Assembly (NCBI RefSeq): GCF_033115175.1
Contig: NC_084835.1
Coordinates: 95,353,948-95,417,947, forward strand
DNA: 64,000 nucleotides
Reading direction: 5' to 3'
Origin: Lepus europaeus
Lineage: Eukaryota > Chordata > Mammalia > Lagomorpha > Leporidae
The translations under genes and the position numbers were made by a program. The notes below the pieces were generated by a model. It ran no database searches. It saw only the letters and a program-made list of their open reading frames with translations, and was not told the origin of the DNA. Of this stretch, positions 45,718 through 55,474 are shown piece after piece (position 1 is the stretch's first letter; each line of letters starts with the position of its first letter).

Positions 45718-46311
45718 TGAAATAGATCTTTTAAATAACAAGACTGGAAAGTCAACATTATTCCTCGACCCAGGTCTCCGAACAGATCTTATGTTTGCAG
45801 GCAGGAAAACAGCATTAAGCTTGTACATCTCTTGGGTGACCAGATGCACTGTCCGTGAGCAGTAATATTTTGAAAGGAATCTTTTTCTGAGCAGTGGGTC
45901 CCCACGGTGTGCTTAGAATATTCTGGAAACCGTGCTGTAAGCAGATGTGCCATCCGAGCTGTGTTGTTCCACTTACAGAACACAGGCAGAGTAGATGTGG
46001 GCCCCAGGGTTTTCACAGTGGTAGAGGAGCATTGGCTTCAATTCAGTCACCTCTGCATTGACCCCTAACGAAACAATCAGCCTGTCCTCTCTGGCTTTGA
46101 TGCCAGAAGTTGACTTCCCCACTCTCGGTATGAAAGGCCGCACTGGCATCCTCTTCCAAGGTAGGGTGGCTTTATCTACACTGACAATCTGTTGTTTAGC
46201 GGAGCCAGGAGCCACCTTCCTCAATTATCTTAGCTACATCTTCTGAGTAACGCTGCAGCGTCTACATCAGCACTTCACCTCGCACTTTACGTTATGTTAA
46301 AGAGACAGCTC

Positions 46312-46604
46312 CTGGCTGGCGCTGTGGCTTAACAGGCTAATCCTCCACCTTGCGGCGCCGGCACACCGGGTTCTAGTCCCGGTTGGGGCGCCGGATTCTG
46401 TCCTGGTTGCCCCTCTTCCAGGCCAGCTCTCTGCTATGGCCCGGGAAGGCAGTGCAGGATGGCCCAAGTGCTTGGGCCCTGCACCCTCATGGGAGACCAG
46501 GAGAAGCACCTGGCTCCTGGCTTCGGATCAGCACAATGTGCCAGCTGCAGCGGCCATTGGAGGGTGAACCAATGGCAAAAAGGAAGACCTTTCTCTCTGT
46601 CTCG
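46312..46604 (+). repeat. Young-type CSINE in Tigger1, 3' tail missing
   Basis: GGCTGGCGCTGTGGCTTAAC head with GCGGCGCCGGCACACCGGG. It ends at CTTTCTCTCTGTCTC with no poly-A, so the 3' end was lost after or during insertion. Confidence 0.92.
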
Positions 46605-47454
46605 AATTTCTCTTTTCCAGCTTCCTCACCTCTCTCTCCTTCACATAGAATTGAAGAGGGTTAGGGCTTTGTTCTGTATTAGGTTTTGGCTTAAGGCAAT
46701 ATCGTAGCTCAGACTAATAAAGCTTTCTCTGTATCAGAAATAGTGCTGTTTCATGTTCTTAACATTTGTATGTTCCCAGGAATAGCACTTTAATTCCCTT
46801 CAGGAACTTTTCCTTTCCATGCACAACTTGGCCAACTGGTGCAAGAGGCCAAGAGTTTGGCCTGCCTTGCCTTTTGACATGCCTTCCTCACCAACATGAA
46901 TCATTTCTAGATTTTGATTTAAAGTGAGAGACATGGGACTCTTTCACTTGGACACTTAGCGGCTATCAATTGTAATAATTTCAATATTTTTGTGTCTCAG
47001 GGACTAGGGAAGCCTGAGAACAGGGAGAGAGACAGGATGTGACCACACATTTAAAAATTAAGTTCACCATCTTATATGGGTGCAGCTCAAGGTGTCCCAA
47101 TTACAATGATAACATCGAAGATCAGTGATCATAATAATCATAATAATTTTAATAACAATGAAATAGCACTGAGAGTATTGCCAACATGTGACCCAGAGAA
47201 CTGAACTGAACACAAGTTGTTGGAAAAATGGTGCTAGTAGACTAAGTGGACACAAGGCTGCTACAAACCTTCAATTTGTAAAAAACTTTATCTGTAAGGT
47301 ACAGTTAAGTGAAGCTTAATGTCATTTCATATGCTTGTAAATCACATAGTCCATTTTCTGGTGCTTAGATATTTGATAAACTACAGCTATCATTTTGAAC
47401 AAAAGTGGTAAACAATTCCAAATAATGCTAAGTTTGTATAAGATAGAGTGGAGG

Positions 47455-47740
47455 GGCTGGCGCTGTGGCATAGCAGGTAAAGTGGCTGCCTGTAGTGCCA
47501 GTGCCGGTATCCCATTTGGATGCTGGTTCGAGTCCTGCCTGCTCCACTTCCCATCCAGCTCTCTGCTATAGCCTGGGAAAGCAGTAGAAGATGGCCCAAG
47601 TCCTTGGATCTCTGCACCCATGTGGAAGACCCAGAAGAAGCTCCTGGCTCTTGGCTTTGGATTGGCACAGCTCTGGCCATTGCGGCCATCTGGAGAGTGA
47701 ACCAGTAGATGGAAGACCTCTCTTCTCTCTCTGTCTCTCC

Positions 47741-47785
<45 letters not shown>

Positions 47786-47839
47786 TCTTACTAGGTCTCT
47801 CTGTAACTCTACCTTTCAATAAATAAATCTTTAAAAAAA
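47455..47839 (+). repeat. CSINE with large (CT)n expansion
   Basis: Head GGGGCTGGCGCTGTGGCATAG; (CT)n block at about 47720-47780; tail CAATAAATAAATC. Short GAGTGGA repeats flank it. Confidence 0.93.
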
Positions 47840-48540
47840 GGAGTGGAAAGTAATCTATCGTTGGATTTCCTAAATAGGAAGTTATTGACAACTGTGGCAA
47901 GAACACAAGGGGGTAAGGGCGTGGGAAGTGAAGAGGATAACTGGTCCTTTTAGAAAGCCTGCAGTGAACGGGAGAGGGGTGGTTCACTCCAGACGATCGG
48001 GAGAACCTTTTTGTTTAGATAGCAGAGTCTTCCATATTTTTGTATCCCAGTGGGGAGAATGAGAAGGCAAATGAAGATGAGGGGGTGGTCTCGAATAGGA
48101 TTCACACAGCAAGAGGGACGGGAGGGAAAGTCGCTGAAGGCATAGACTGGTTAAGACTCGAGGAAAAGGGAGCAGAGGAAAACCTGAGGTCCCTGTTTGT
48201 CCACGTCTCGTGAGAGTAGGTGTAGCGTGAAGGCTCTCGGAGGGCGAGGGAAAGCGTGATCGTGCTTTGCATCCCAGAAAGCCCCTGAAAGTCGAATGTC
48301 CGCAGCAGATTCTTCCAGTCTGAAACACGCGGAGACAAAGGCAGGCGGGAACTTCCAAGTCCTAACCCTAATGGAGGGGCGGCGGGCATGAGATGTAACA
48401 ACACAGTCTTGGGAACACAGGCACTGGGTCACAATGACCTGAACAGCACCGAAATCAAGAACAAGCACTATGGTATATAAGCTTGGGTCAACTGACAGAA
48501 TTAAGAGAACCAAAACAAAAATCGCAAACCCCGCCCCCAC
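47840..48540. other. KATNAL2 upstream flank, unique
   Basis: SINE-free and rising in GC toward the promoter. Open frames of about 100-130 codons on the minus strand at 47984-48540 have no recognisable domain and are most likely chance. Confidence 0.45.
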
Positions 48541-48802
48541 GCTCTACCAATCATCCCCTCTCGGTCTCCTGATTGGCCAGTGTCCTGCAAACGCTCTGGG
48601 TCCTACAAGTTTAGTTTTACATTGATTGGCAGGGTGAAGACTCCATCTGTGGCCGGTGATTGGCTGATCTGTCTAGGCTCTAGCCAATCCTGAAAGGGGC
48701 GGGCTGGTTGAGCGTCGGGTTTCCCGGAGCCGCTTTCCTCAGACATACTGGTCAAGAACTGACTCCCTTTCTACCTCCTCTCGAGCCCTAACACAGTGTC
48801 CG
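48541..48802 (+). promoter_or_regulatory. KATNAL2: KATNAL2 promoter with five CCAAT boxes
   Basis: CCAAT or its complement ATTGG occurs at 48547, 48572, 48625, 48659 and 48684, five within 142 bp, at spacings of 25, 53, 34 and 25 bp. This is the hallmark of NF-Y-bound, TATA-less promoters. A GGGGCGGG GC box follows at 48695-48702. No TATA box lies at a useful distance from the ATG. Confidence 0.8.
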
Positions 48803-48853
48803 ATGGAGCTTTCTTACCAGGCCCTGAAATTCACGCACCAGGCGCGGGAAGCG
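48803..48853 (+). CDS. KATNAL2: KATNAL2 first coding exon (partial gene)
   Basis: ATG at 48803 encodes MELSYQALKFTHQAREA, then GTAAGG forms a splice donor in phase 0. Human KATNAL2 begins with the same residues apart from one position. The product is a katanin p60-like AAA ATPase that acts on microtubules, with roles in spermiogenesis and ciliary or cell-division structures. The LisH-type N-terminal segment follows in the next exon, and the AAA module lies far downstream. I searched the remaining 15 kb for the next exon and did not see it, so intron 1 extends beyond the window. The start has A at -5 and G at +4. The other open codons after 48853 are intron. Confidence 0.93.
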
Positions 48854-48909
48854 GTAAGGACAGTAGGAACTCCTCCCTCAGTAGCCGCCGGCCTGGTCGC
48901 ACGTCCCCG

Positions 48910-48923
48910 GTTGCTATGGCGAC
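48910..48923 (+). promoter_or_regulatory. RFX X-box in KATNAL2 intron 1 start
   Basis: GTTGCTATGGCGAC fits the X-box consensus RYYNYY-N(1-3)-RRNRAC at every position. It lies 57 bp after the exon 1 donor, within the usual distance from a transcription start. RFX factors drive ciliary and testis genes, and X-boxes commonly work together with NF-Y sites such as the five just upstream. Confidence 0.65.
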
Positions 48924-48938
48924 GCAGTCGGCCGCCCG

Positions 48939-48954
48939 AATGGCGCAGGCGCAG
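48939..48954. promoter_or_regulatory. NRF1-like GC palindrome
   Basis: TGGCGCAGGCGCAGTG resembles the NRF1 site (YGCGCAYGCGCR) with one core deviation. Typical of CpG-island promoters. Confidence 0.4.
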
Positions 48955-49094
48955 TGAGAGGCCCTGGGTCCCCCCTGGGGCTGGGCTTGAGGCCGAGGTG
49001 ACCGGAGGATAAATCTGGGACAGAGGCGGGTTTGGTGAGAGGGAAGACTCGGCCGGTTTGCGATGGAAGGGAAGGCGTAATCAGGCTGGATTTG

Positions 49095-49405
49095 GGTGGC
49101 TAAGTGGGTTTGAGGAGTGGTGACTACCGGCTTGTTGAAGGCGGCGGCTCAGACGCCCGCGACCCAAATCCGAGTGCCTGGGTTGAGTCCCAGCATCGCT
49201 CCCGATCCCACCCGCCTGGTCATGTGCACCCTGGGAGCCCTGCCATCCACGTGGGGAGATGTTGATTGGGTTCTGGGCTCCTGGCGGCCCTTTCCAGCTG
49301 CGACGGTTGTGGGCATTTGGGGAGTGAGCCAGAGGATAGGACATTCCACCTGTCACCCGCCTCCGAGTGTGTGTCCCTTTGCCTTCAAAATAATGAAGTG
49401 AAATA
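49095..49405 (+). repeat. Old diverged CSINE in the 5' part of KATNAL2 intron 1
   Basis: Contains GGGTTGAGTCCCAGC, CCATCCACGTGGGGAGAT, TTTGGGGAGTGAGCCAGAGG and CCTTTGCCTTCAAAATAATG in CSINE order, with a CpG-rich altered head. Confidence 0.65.
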
Positions 49406-49693
49406 AAAGAATAGAGGGGAAAAAAGGCAGGAAAGCACTGAGCTGAGTTAGGATATGCTCTCCTGCTTCACCACTACCAAGGCGAGAGACCTTAGGCATT
49501 TAATTCCCCTCCTGTTTCTCAGCCCCCCCGCCCATGCCTTTCAGATGAAGATTATATGAACTTTACAATATACTCGCTAGTTCATTAGTTTCCTGCTGTC
49601 TGTGTCATCTGCTACTGGCCAGCAGTACTTCCCACAACAACAAACATGAACATGCTATATGCTGGGAAATTTAAAAAGAATTTAAACACACGG
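49406..49693. other. KATNAL2 intron, nothing recognised
   Basis: No KATNAL2 exon 2 reading frame, no repeat family. Confidence 0.4.
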
Positions 49694-50072
49694 TACCAGC
49701 CCTGTGGTACCCTGGGTTAAGCCAAGGCTTGTGAACCCAGTATCCCATCTTGGAGTGCTGATTCAAGTTCTGGCTACTCCGCTTCTGATTCTGCTGCTTG
49801 CTAATGGGCCGGAAAAGCAGCAGATGATGGCCCTAGTATTAGGGACTCTGACATCCATGTGGGAGATCAGGATGGAGTTCCTGGCTCCTGGTTTCCACCT
49901 GGCCCAATCCTGGCCATTGCAGCCATTTAAGAAATGAACCAGCAGAGAGCAGATATCCCATCGCATCGCATCGCATCGCATCGCATCGCATCTCATCTCA
50001 TCTCTCCCTTCCTTCCTCTCTCTTTCTGTCACTCTGCCTTTCAAATGACAAATAAATAGTTCTTTTCTAAAA
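49694..50072 (+). repeat. CSINE carrying a (CGCAT)n microsatellite
   Basis: Head ACCAGCCCTGTGGTACCCTG (variant); CATCG units repeated about six times and then CATCT units at 49958-50000 replace the usual CT tract. Confidence 0.85.
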
Positions 50073-50083
50073 ATAATGCAGTA

Positions 50084-50200
50084 GCCGCAGCGGCCATTGG
50101 AGGGTGAACCAATGGCAAAAGGAAGACCTTTCTCTCTGTCTCTCTCTCTCACTGTCCACTCTGCCTGTCAAAATAAATAAATAAAAATAAAAAATAAAAA
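50084..50200 (+). repeat. 5'-truncated young-type CSINE with target duplication
   Basis: Starts at GCCGCAGCGGCCATTGGAGG, about 250 bp into the element. AAAAATAATGCAGTAG before and AAAAATAATGCTGTAG after it show a real retrotransposition of a shortened copy. Confidence 0.93.
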
Positions 50201-50224
50201 TAATGCTGTAGGAAGGAATACATA

Positions 50225-50370
50225 GAATTAACATTTAAAAAATACTGATATCTGAGACTCAGTCCTAGAGATTCAGATTTATTGGTTTGGAATGGACCCT
50301 GTGCATTAGTAATTTTTTATAAGCTTAACAGGGGATTGCAATGTGAAGCCAAGGTTATGAACCACTGATC
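50225..50370 (+). mobile_element. MER5-type hAT element
   Basis: CCTAGAGATTCAGATTTATTGG, GCATTAGTAATTTTTTATAAG and GGTTATGAACCACTG follow MER5A order, decayed. Confidence 0.65.
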
Positions 50371-50544
50371 CAAATGTCCCCCACCTTTATAATAGTAATC
50401 ATACAAAAAGATAACCCTGTATTTATTATCTAATTCCTCTCTACCTACTAACCTCTCTATATATCTCAGCTTTTATAAAAAGGTAGCTCTACCTACTGTG
50501 GCTACTACCTCGCCTCTGAATTCTAGTTACTTCCATTCCATCTG

Positions 50545-50690
50545 AGCTTGAGTTATCTGCATCAGAATCTTTTCAGGAGTCTCATCACCAAGCAGATACC
50601 TGGGTCTCCCTAAGATTTACCGAGCCAAAAACTCTTTACATTGTAAGCCTGCACTCCATGTTTGAAAACTGCAGCCCTAAATGGTTCAAT
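50545..50690 (+). mobile_element. Second MER5-type hAT element
   Basis: ATCTGCATCAGAATCTTTTCAGG and CATGTTTGAAAACTGCAG match MER5-type ends. Confidence 0.55.
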
Positions 50691-50930
50691 GTTTTCATGG
50701 CTTCAGTACCATCTATAATACCATTTATAGTACCAGACTTCTGTAATACCATCTATGATACCAGACTTGTTTGTGGAGTCCCAGAAGATGGAATTTGGGG
50801 AGGACCATAAAACAGCAGATAGCTTGGCATATCCAGTGAGGTATCTCAGGGATCTGTATGGTTAACTTGTTTAATACCTTACTCTCCACCTTCCTTTGCA
50901 AAACAAAACAAAACAACTTTACCTGCTATC
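50690..50930. other. KATNAL2 intron with short imperfect tandem repeat
   Basis: ACCATCTATAATACCATTTATAG and ACCATCTATGATACCAGACTT recur between 50708 and 50768, each with a TAC CAGACTT-type end, a small local duplication. Confidence 0.5.
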
Positions 50931-51229
50931 AGGAATGTGAAACCATCATCCACCCAACTGCTCAAATCAAAATTCTGAAAGTAGTACTTAGCTCTTTCTT
51001 CCTCTCAGGGTCTCCCCCTTGTCCTCTGTGTAAGGAGGACATCACAGATCTTGATTCTGCTTCTGTAGTGTGTCTTTAATAATACTTATCTCCATCTTGA
51101 TCAAAGCCACTGTAATCTCACCTGAACCACTTCAATAGCCCCGGAGCTGTTCCCCTGTTGTTCTTTTGCTTCTCTTCAGTCTATTCTTCAAATAATCAGA
51201 GTGACCTTAAAATTGTGTCACTCTTGGGT

Positions 51230-51493
51230 CCTGTGCTGCAGTGCAGTGGATTAAGCCACTGCCTACAGCGCTGCATTCCATATGGGTGCCGGTTTGGGTC
51301 CTGACTGCTCCACTCCCAATCTAACTCTCTGCTGATACACCCGGGAAGATAGTGAAGGATGGCCCAAGTGTTTGGGCCTCTGCACTCACATGGAAGACTC
51401 CGAAGAAGCTCCTGGCTCCTAGCTGTGGCCTGGCCCAGCTCTGACTGTTGCATCCATTTGGAGAGTGAACAGCATATGGAAGATCTCTATCCT

Positions 51494-51525
<32 letters not shown>

Positions 51526-51568
51526 GTAATTTTGTCTTTCCAATAAATAAATCAATCTTTTTTTTAAA
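51230..51568 (+). repeat. CSINE in L2 with 15-bp target duplication
   Basis: AAATTGTGTCACTCT occurs at 51212-51226 and again at 51567-51581. Head GGGTCCTGTGCTGCAGTGCA. Confidence 0.94.
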
Positions 51569-51746
51569 TTGTGTCACTCTCTCATTGGGACCTTTTAGTG
51601 GCTTTCCACTACACTTGGGGAAGAAAAGAACCTTGACCATACCTATAAAGTACTGCAATGATACTGCCCAAATTCTGCACCAGGATCTCCCTCACCACCT
51701 TCTGCTTTGCCTCTTGCTGCTCCAACCACATTCCTTCTCTCTCTCT

Positions 51747-52062
51747 CTAAAATTATTTATTTATTTATTTAAAAGGCAGGGTGACAAAAGGAGATAGAGA
51801 GAGAGATCTATGCACTGGTTCACTCTCCAGATACCCACAGCAGTGATGGCTGGGCCAGGCTGAAGCCAGGAGCCCAGCTCTCCATTCAGGTCTCTCACCT
51901 GGGTGGCAGGGGCCCAATCACTTGAGCCATCATTTACTGCCTCCTAGGATGCATTAACAGGAAGCTGGATTGGAAATGGAGCATCTATTGGAAATGGTGT
52001 TCTGGTAGGGGATGCCAGCATCGCAAGTGGTGGCTTAGTTCCCTTCACCACAACGCTCGCCC
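51747..52062 (-). repeat. CSINE in L2, antisense
   Basis: AATTATTTATTTATTTATTTA, core GGCCCAATCACTTGAGCC, head CACCACAACGCTCGCCCC. Confidence 0.88.
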
Positions 52063-52240
52063 CAGCCTCATTCTTGCCAATCTGACAATTCTGAGCTCCC
52101 TCTAGTCTGTACTATGTAATTGAATACTTACTTGTGATTCATTTATATTAAATCTGTTGCCTACATATTACATAGCCTCCTAACATTTCTTGTTCACTTC
52201 TAGGTAGAGACCCAAGTTTTATTTTTTGTTTTAGTCCCTA

Positions 52241-52566
52241 GATGGCGCTAGGGCAATATTTAGGTGTGCACACTGATGGCTTCATTTTCTTTGTGCGAGG
52301 AATTGTGCTGATTAGGGGTCTGGGGAAGGGATTAAGCTGGAGGTCAGGAAGGTGATCTGGTGAATTGGTTAAAGAGAATTGCAGGTCCACAGGAATTTGG
52401 ATCATCTGCATCAGCTACTGTATTAGGACTTCCAGAATATTTCCTTTTCCTGTTTTTTATTTTTATTGTCTCAAATTGTGTATATATACACATATTTTCA
52501 ATTAGATTTTTAGTTTTTTAGTAAAGTAATGTGAGCATGGCTTATAATTTTAAATCATTCAAAAGA
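52241..52566. other. KATNAL2 intron, nothing recognised
   Basis: Contains a TGTGTATATATACACATA palindrome near 52478; no exon. Confidence 0.4.
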
Positions 52567-52567
52567 A

Positions 52568-52900
52568 CTGGGGCTGTGCACAGTGGGTTAACGCCCTGGC
52601 CTGAAGTGCTAGCATCCCATATGGGTGCTGATTCTAGTCCCAGCTGCTCCTCTTCCGATCCAGCTCTCTGCTATGGCCTGGGAAAGCAGTAGAAGATGGC
52701 CCAAGTCTTTGGGCCCCTGCACCCATGTGGGAGACCTGGAAGAAGCTCCTGGCTTCGGATCGGTGCAGCTCCAACCGTTGCAGCCATTTGGGGAGTAAAC
52801 CATCGGATAGAAGACCCCACTCTCTCTCTCTTTGCCTCTCTTCTCTCTGTGTAACTCTCTGACTTTTGAATAAATAAATAAAATCCTTTAAAAAAAAAAA
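52568..52900 (+). repeat. CSINE
   Basis: Head GGGGCTGTGCACAGTGGGTT (about 5 bp missing), core CAAGTCTTTGGGCCCC, tail AAATAAATAAAATCC. AAAAGAACT flanks both sides. Confidence 0.93.
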
Positions 52901-53229
52901 AGAACTTAGACTCCTGCTTTACTTCATCTGCCCTTAATCATTGCTCCCCCCAGAAGCAAGCACTTCGCCCCTTGCAGCAGCCTCCTCAGATAACACATTC
53001 ACACTCCTGCAGCTTGGTTTTTCACCCTCAGATGTGAGGTACTCACTTTTAGGGAAAATGAGCATTTGGCTGTCTTCTACGTCACCCAACCCCTCCACTC
53101 CGCGCCCCCATCAGCACATTCATTTCTTCCCATATTCCAAGATGGAGAGAAATCCCATCACCGTTTTCACTGAGTCACTTTTCAGTGTTCAGAGGAATAC
53201 TATTTACAACTAAGCCCTACAATATACTG
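52901..53229. other. KATNAL2 intron, nothing recognised
   Basis: Unique-looking; no exon or repeat family identified. Confidence 0.4.
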
Positions 53230-53319
53230 AGGTTATACTTTGTTTTTTTATTTAACTTTTGGAATAAGACAGTCATATCTTAACAGATGTCTTATTTTTT
53301 GGCTTATTCTCAATGTATT
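53230..53319. repeat. Left arm of inverted duplication
   Basis: About 90 bp whose reverse complement recurs at 54231-54320 with five substitutions and two one-base T indels (about 93% identity). Not a repeat family I know. Confidence 0.85.
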
Positions 53320-53329
53320 TACATCACCT

Positions 53330-53657
53330 TTTTTTTTTTTAAAAGTTTTATTTATCTTGAAAGTTGGAGTTAGAGAAAGAGGGAGACACAGAGAGAAAGG
53401 GAGATATTCCATCTGCTGGTCCATTTCTCAGATGGCCACAGTGTCCAGTGCTGGGGCAGGGCAGGAGCCAGGAGCCAGGAGCCAGCAGCTTCTCAGGTTT
53501 CCATTTTTGTGGCAGGGACCCAGGCATTTGGGTCATCATCTGCTGCTTTTCCAGGCACTTAGCAGGAAGCTGGATGGGAAGTGGAGCAGCCGGGATCTGA
53601 GGGATGCCGGCATTGCAGGCAGGGGCTTTACTTGCCACACCACAATGCCGGCCCCAA
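53330..53657 (-). repeat. CSINE, antisense, left of the inverted pair
   Basis: AAAGTTTTATTTATCTTGAAAG to CACAATGCCGGCCCC, with a tandem GGAGCCA triplet at 53464-53487. Confidence 0.9.
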
Positions 53658-53878
53658 CACCACTTCCTTTCAAAACTTTCTGCCAGAACTGTAAAATTCT
53701 TCTAAATATGGTGATGTTCACCAATTTCTGAGCCCATGTTTGTTTATTTCCTGGTGGCATCCTTTCTACACTTCCCACCTACTCTGCTGTGTGACCCGGT
53801 TACTCTCTGGGTTTGCCACACAGTTTTCTTCTGAGAAATCCCAGTCCCTCTTGCCCATGTCAGAAATCCTATTTCCTG
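53658..53878. other. Spacer of inverted duplication
   Basis: Unique-looking sequence between the two mirrored SINEs. Confidence 0.5.
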
Positions 53879-54230
53879 GAGCTGGTGTTGTGGCATAGTG
53901 GGTTAAGCCTCTACCTGCGATGCTGATATCCCATGTGGGCACCAAGTTGTGTCCCAGCTGCTCCACTTCTGATCTAGCTTCCTGCTAATGGCCTGTAAAA
54001 ACAGTGGAGATGGCCCAAATGCTTGGGCACCTGTACCCATGTGGGAGACATGGATGAAGCTCTTGGCTTTGGCCTGGCTCAGCATCAACCATTGTGGGCA
54101 TTTGCCGTAGCCATTGTGGCCATCTGGGGAGTGAACCAGAGGATCGAAGATCTCTGTCTCTGTCTCTCTTCCTGTCTTTCCCTTTCTCTCTGCAACTCTG
54201 CCTTTCAGAAAATAAAATAAATCTTAAAAA
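53879..54230 (+). repeat. CSINE, sense, right of the inverted pair
   Basis: GGAGCTGGTGTTGTGGCATAG head, a small internal duplication of the ATTGTGG...CATT segment at 54090-54125, tail AAAATAAAATAAATC. Confidence 0.9.
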
Positions 54231-54320
54231 AATACATTGAGAATAAGCCAAAAAAATAAGGCATCTGATAAGATATGATTGTCTTATTCCAAAAGTTAAA
54301 TAAAAAACGAAGTGTAACCT
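54231..54320. repeat. Right arm of inverted duplication
   Basis: Reverse complement of 53230-53319; begins directly at the CSINE A tail. Confidence 0.85.
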
Positions 54321-54798
54321 GGGATGCATCCATATTGTAGTGAAACACACCAGCTAATCATTTCTTGAGAAAAGGTACATGGATGGCAGGTAAAGTTTTT
54401 GAAACAGGGTATATATGAAGCTTTATTCTCCTTTCACTTTGATTGATAGCTTAGCCAAGATTAATATTCTAGAGTGGAATCGATTTCCTCTCAATTGAGA
54501 ATATGTTGCTCCATTACCTTTTAGCTTCCCATAACTGTGAGAAATATGATTCTATTCTTTCTCTGAAAGCTTTTAAAATCATCTCTTTAACATTCCTAGG
54601 TTCTGAATTTCCATGAGCTGTTGCTTATTGAGAATCCTTTTCCATTGCTGGTATGGTGTTATGGGACATTTACATCAGGGAAGTCATGCTGTCGATTCTG
54701 GAAAAGAGTCTTGCATTATTTCTGTAGACAATTCTCTCTCTTTCTCTCTCTCTGAAGTCCTATTCTTAGAATATTTGACTTCAAAATTGAGCTTCTGG

Positions 54799-54820
54799 TT
54801 GTGTGTGTGTGTGTGTGTTT
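54799..54820. repeat. (TG)n microsatellite
   Basis: About nine to ten TG units. Confidence 0.9.
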
Positions 54821-54895
54821 TACATATCTCAATTTTCTCTTAGTTTACTTGTCAAGAGATCGTCTCAACTTTTTATGCCATTCTATTTATTGAAT

Positions 54896-54949
54896 TTTTA
54901 AAAAGATTTATTTATTTATTTGAAAGTCAGAGTTACACAGAGAGAGGAG

Positions 54950-54985
<36 letters not shown>

Positions 54986-55392
54986 CTTCCATCCAATGGT
55001 TCACTTCCTAGATGGCCACAATGGCCGGAGCTGTGCTGATCCGAAGCCAGGAGCCAGGAACCTCTTCCGGGTCTCCCACATGGATGCAGGGGCCCAAGCA
55101 CTTGGGCCATCTTCTGCTTTCACAGGCCATAGCAGAGAGCTGGATCAGAAGTGGAGCACATGGGTCTCGAAGCGTCGCCCATATGAGATGCTGGCTGGGC
55201 CAAAACCTGGAGCCAGGAGCTTCATCCAGGTCTCCCACGTGGGTGCAGGAGACCAAACACTTGAGCCGTCCTCCCCTGCTTTCCCAGGCGCATTAGCAGG
55301 GAGTGGAGCATCCAGGACTCAAGCTGGTGCCCATATGGGATGCTGTGGTTGCAGGCAGAAGCTCAATCCTTTATGCCACAACATTGGCTCCA
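54896..55392 (-). repeat. CSINE with duplicated central part (chimera)
   Basis: 54896-55190 is an antisense CSINE up to CGCCCATATGAGATGCTGG; then 55195-55392 repeats a CSINE from its centre (GGCCAAAACCTGGAGCCAGG) through to the head GCCACAACATTGGCTCC. The two halves come from different copies. Confidence 0.88.
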
Positions 55393-55474
55393 TATTTATT
55401 GAATTTTTAATTTCTGATGTGATAATTTTATTTCCAGGTGCTTTCTTGTTCATTGTCTGAGTGTGTCTTTTTTC

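Larger units (their letters stand above)
43515..47337 (-). mobile_element. Tigger1 DNA transposon, almost end to end, with dead transposase
   Basis: Terminal regions CAGGCAACCCTGAGATACTGC (43515) and ...TTCATATGCTTG (47337), plus an internal AACCTTCAATTTGTAAAAAAC next to the right end, mark both ends. Between them the minus strand is colinear with the pogo-like Tigger1 transposase gene: translated minus-strand pieces at 45973-46224 and 45789-46016 are recognisable catalytic-domain segments (for example WKRMPVRPFIPR and LKPMLLYHCENP). Frameshifts and stops make it inactive. Five CSINEs (43645, 44030, 44955, 45380, 46312) split it. With them removed, the remaining length is close to the roughly 2.4 kb of Tigger1. 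This transposase family moved MER2-type elements, also present here. Confidence 0.88.
50930..52240 (+). mobile_element. L2 (LINE2), sense, split by two CSINEs
   Basis: Pieces 50930-51227, 51583-51746 and 52063-52240 follow the L2 3' region (AATCAGAGTGACCTTAAAAT at 51196, AGTGGCTTTCCACTACACTT at 51598). Confidence 0.68.

Noticed and set aside
45789-46224. Host gene exon
   Set aside because: The peptide pieces are Tigger1 transposase, broken by stops and colinear with the rest of the transposon.
47322-47987. 221-codon minus-strand frame
   Set aside because: Its middle is a CSINE and its (CT)n tract read antisense; no domain, no splice context.
47984-48540. Divergent minus-strand gene at the KATNAL2 promoter
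   Set aside because: Open frames exist but show no homology that I can name and no start context; CCAAT clusters alone do not prove a second gene.
48803-49012. Reading KATNAL2 exon 1 as a 69-residue protein
   Set aside because: A consensus donor follows codon 17 exactly where the known protein crosses to exon 2; the rest is intron.
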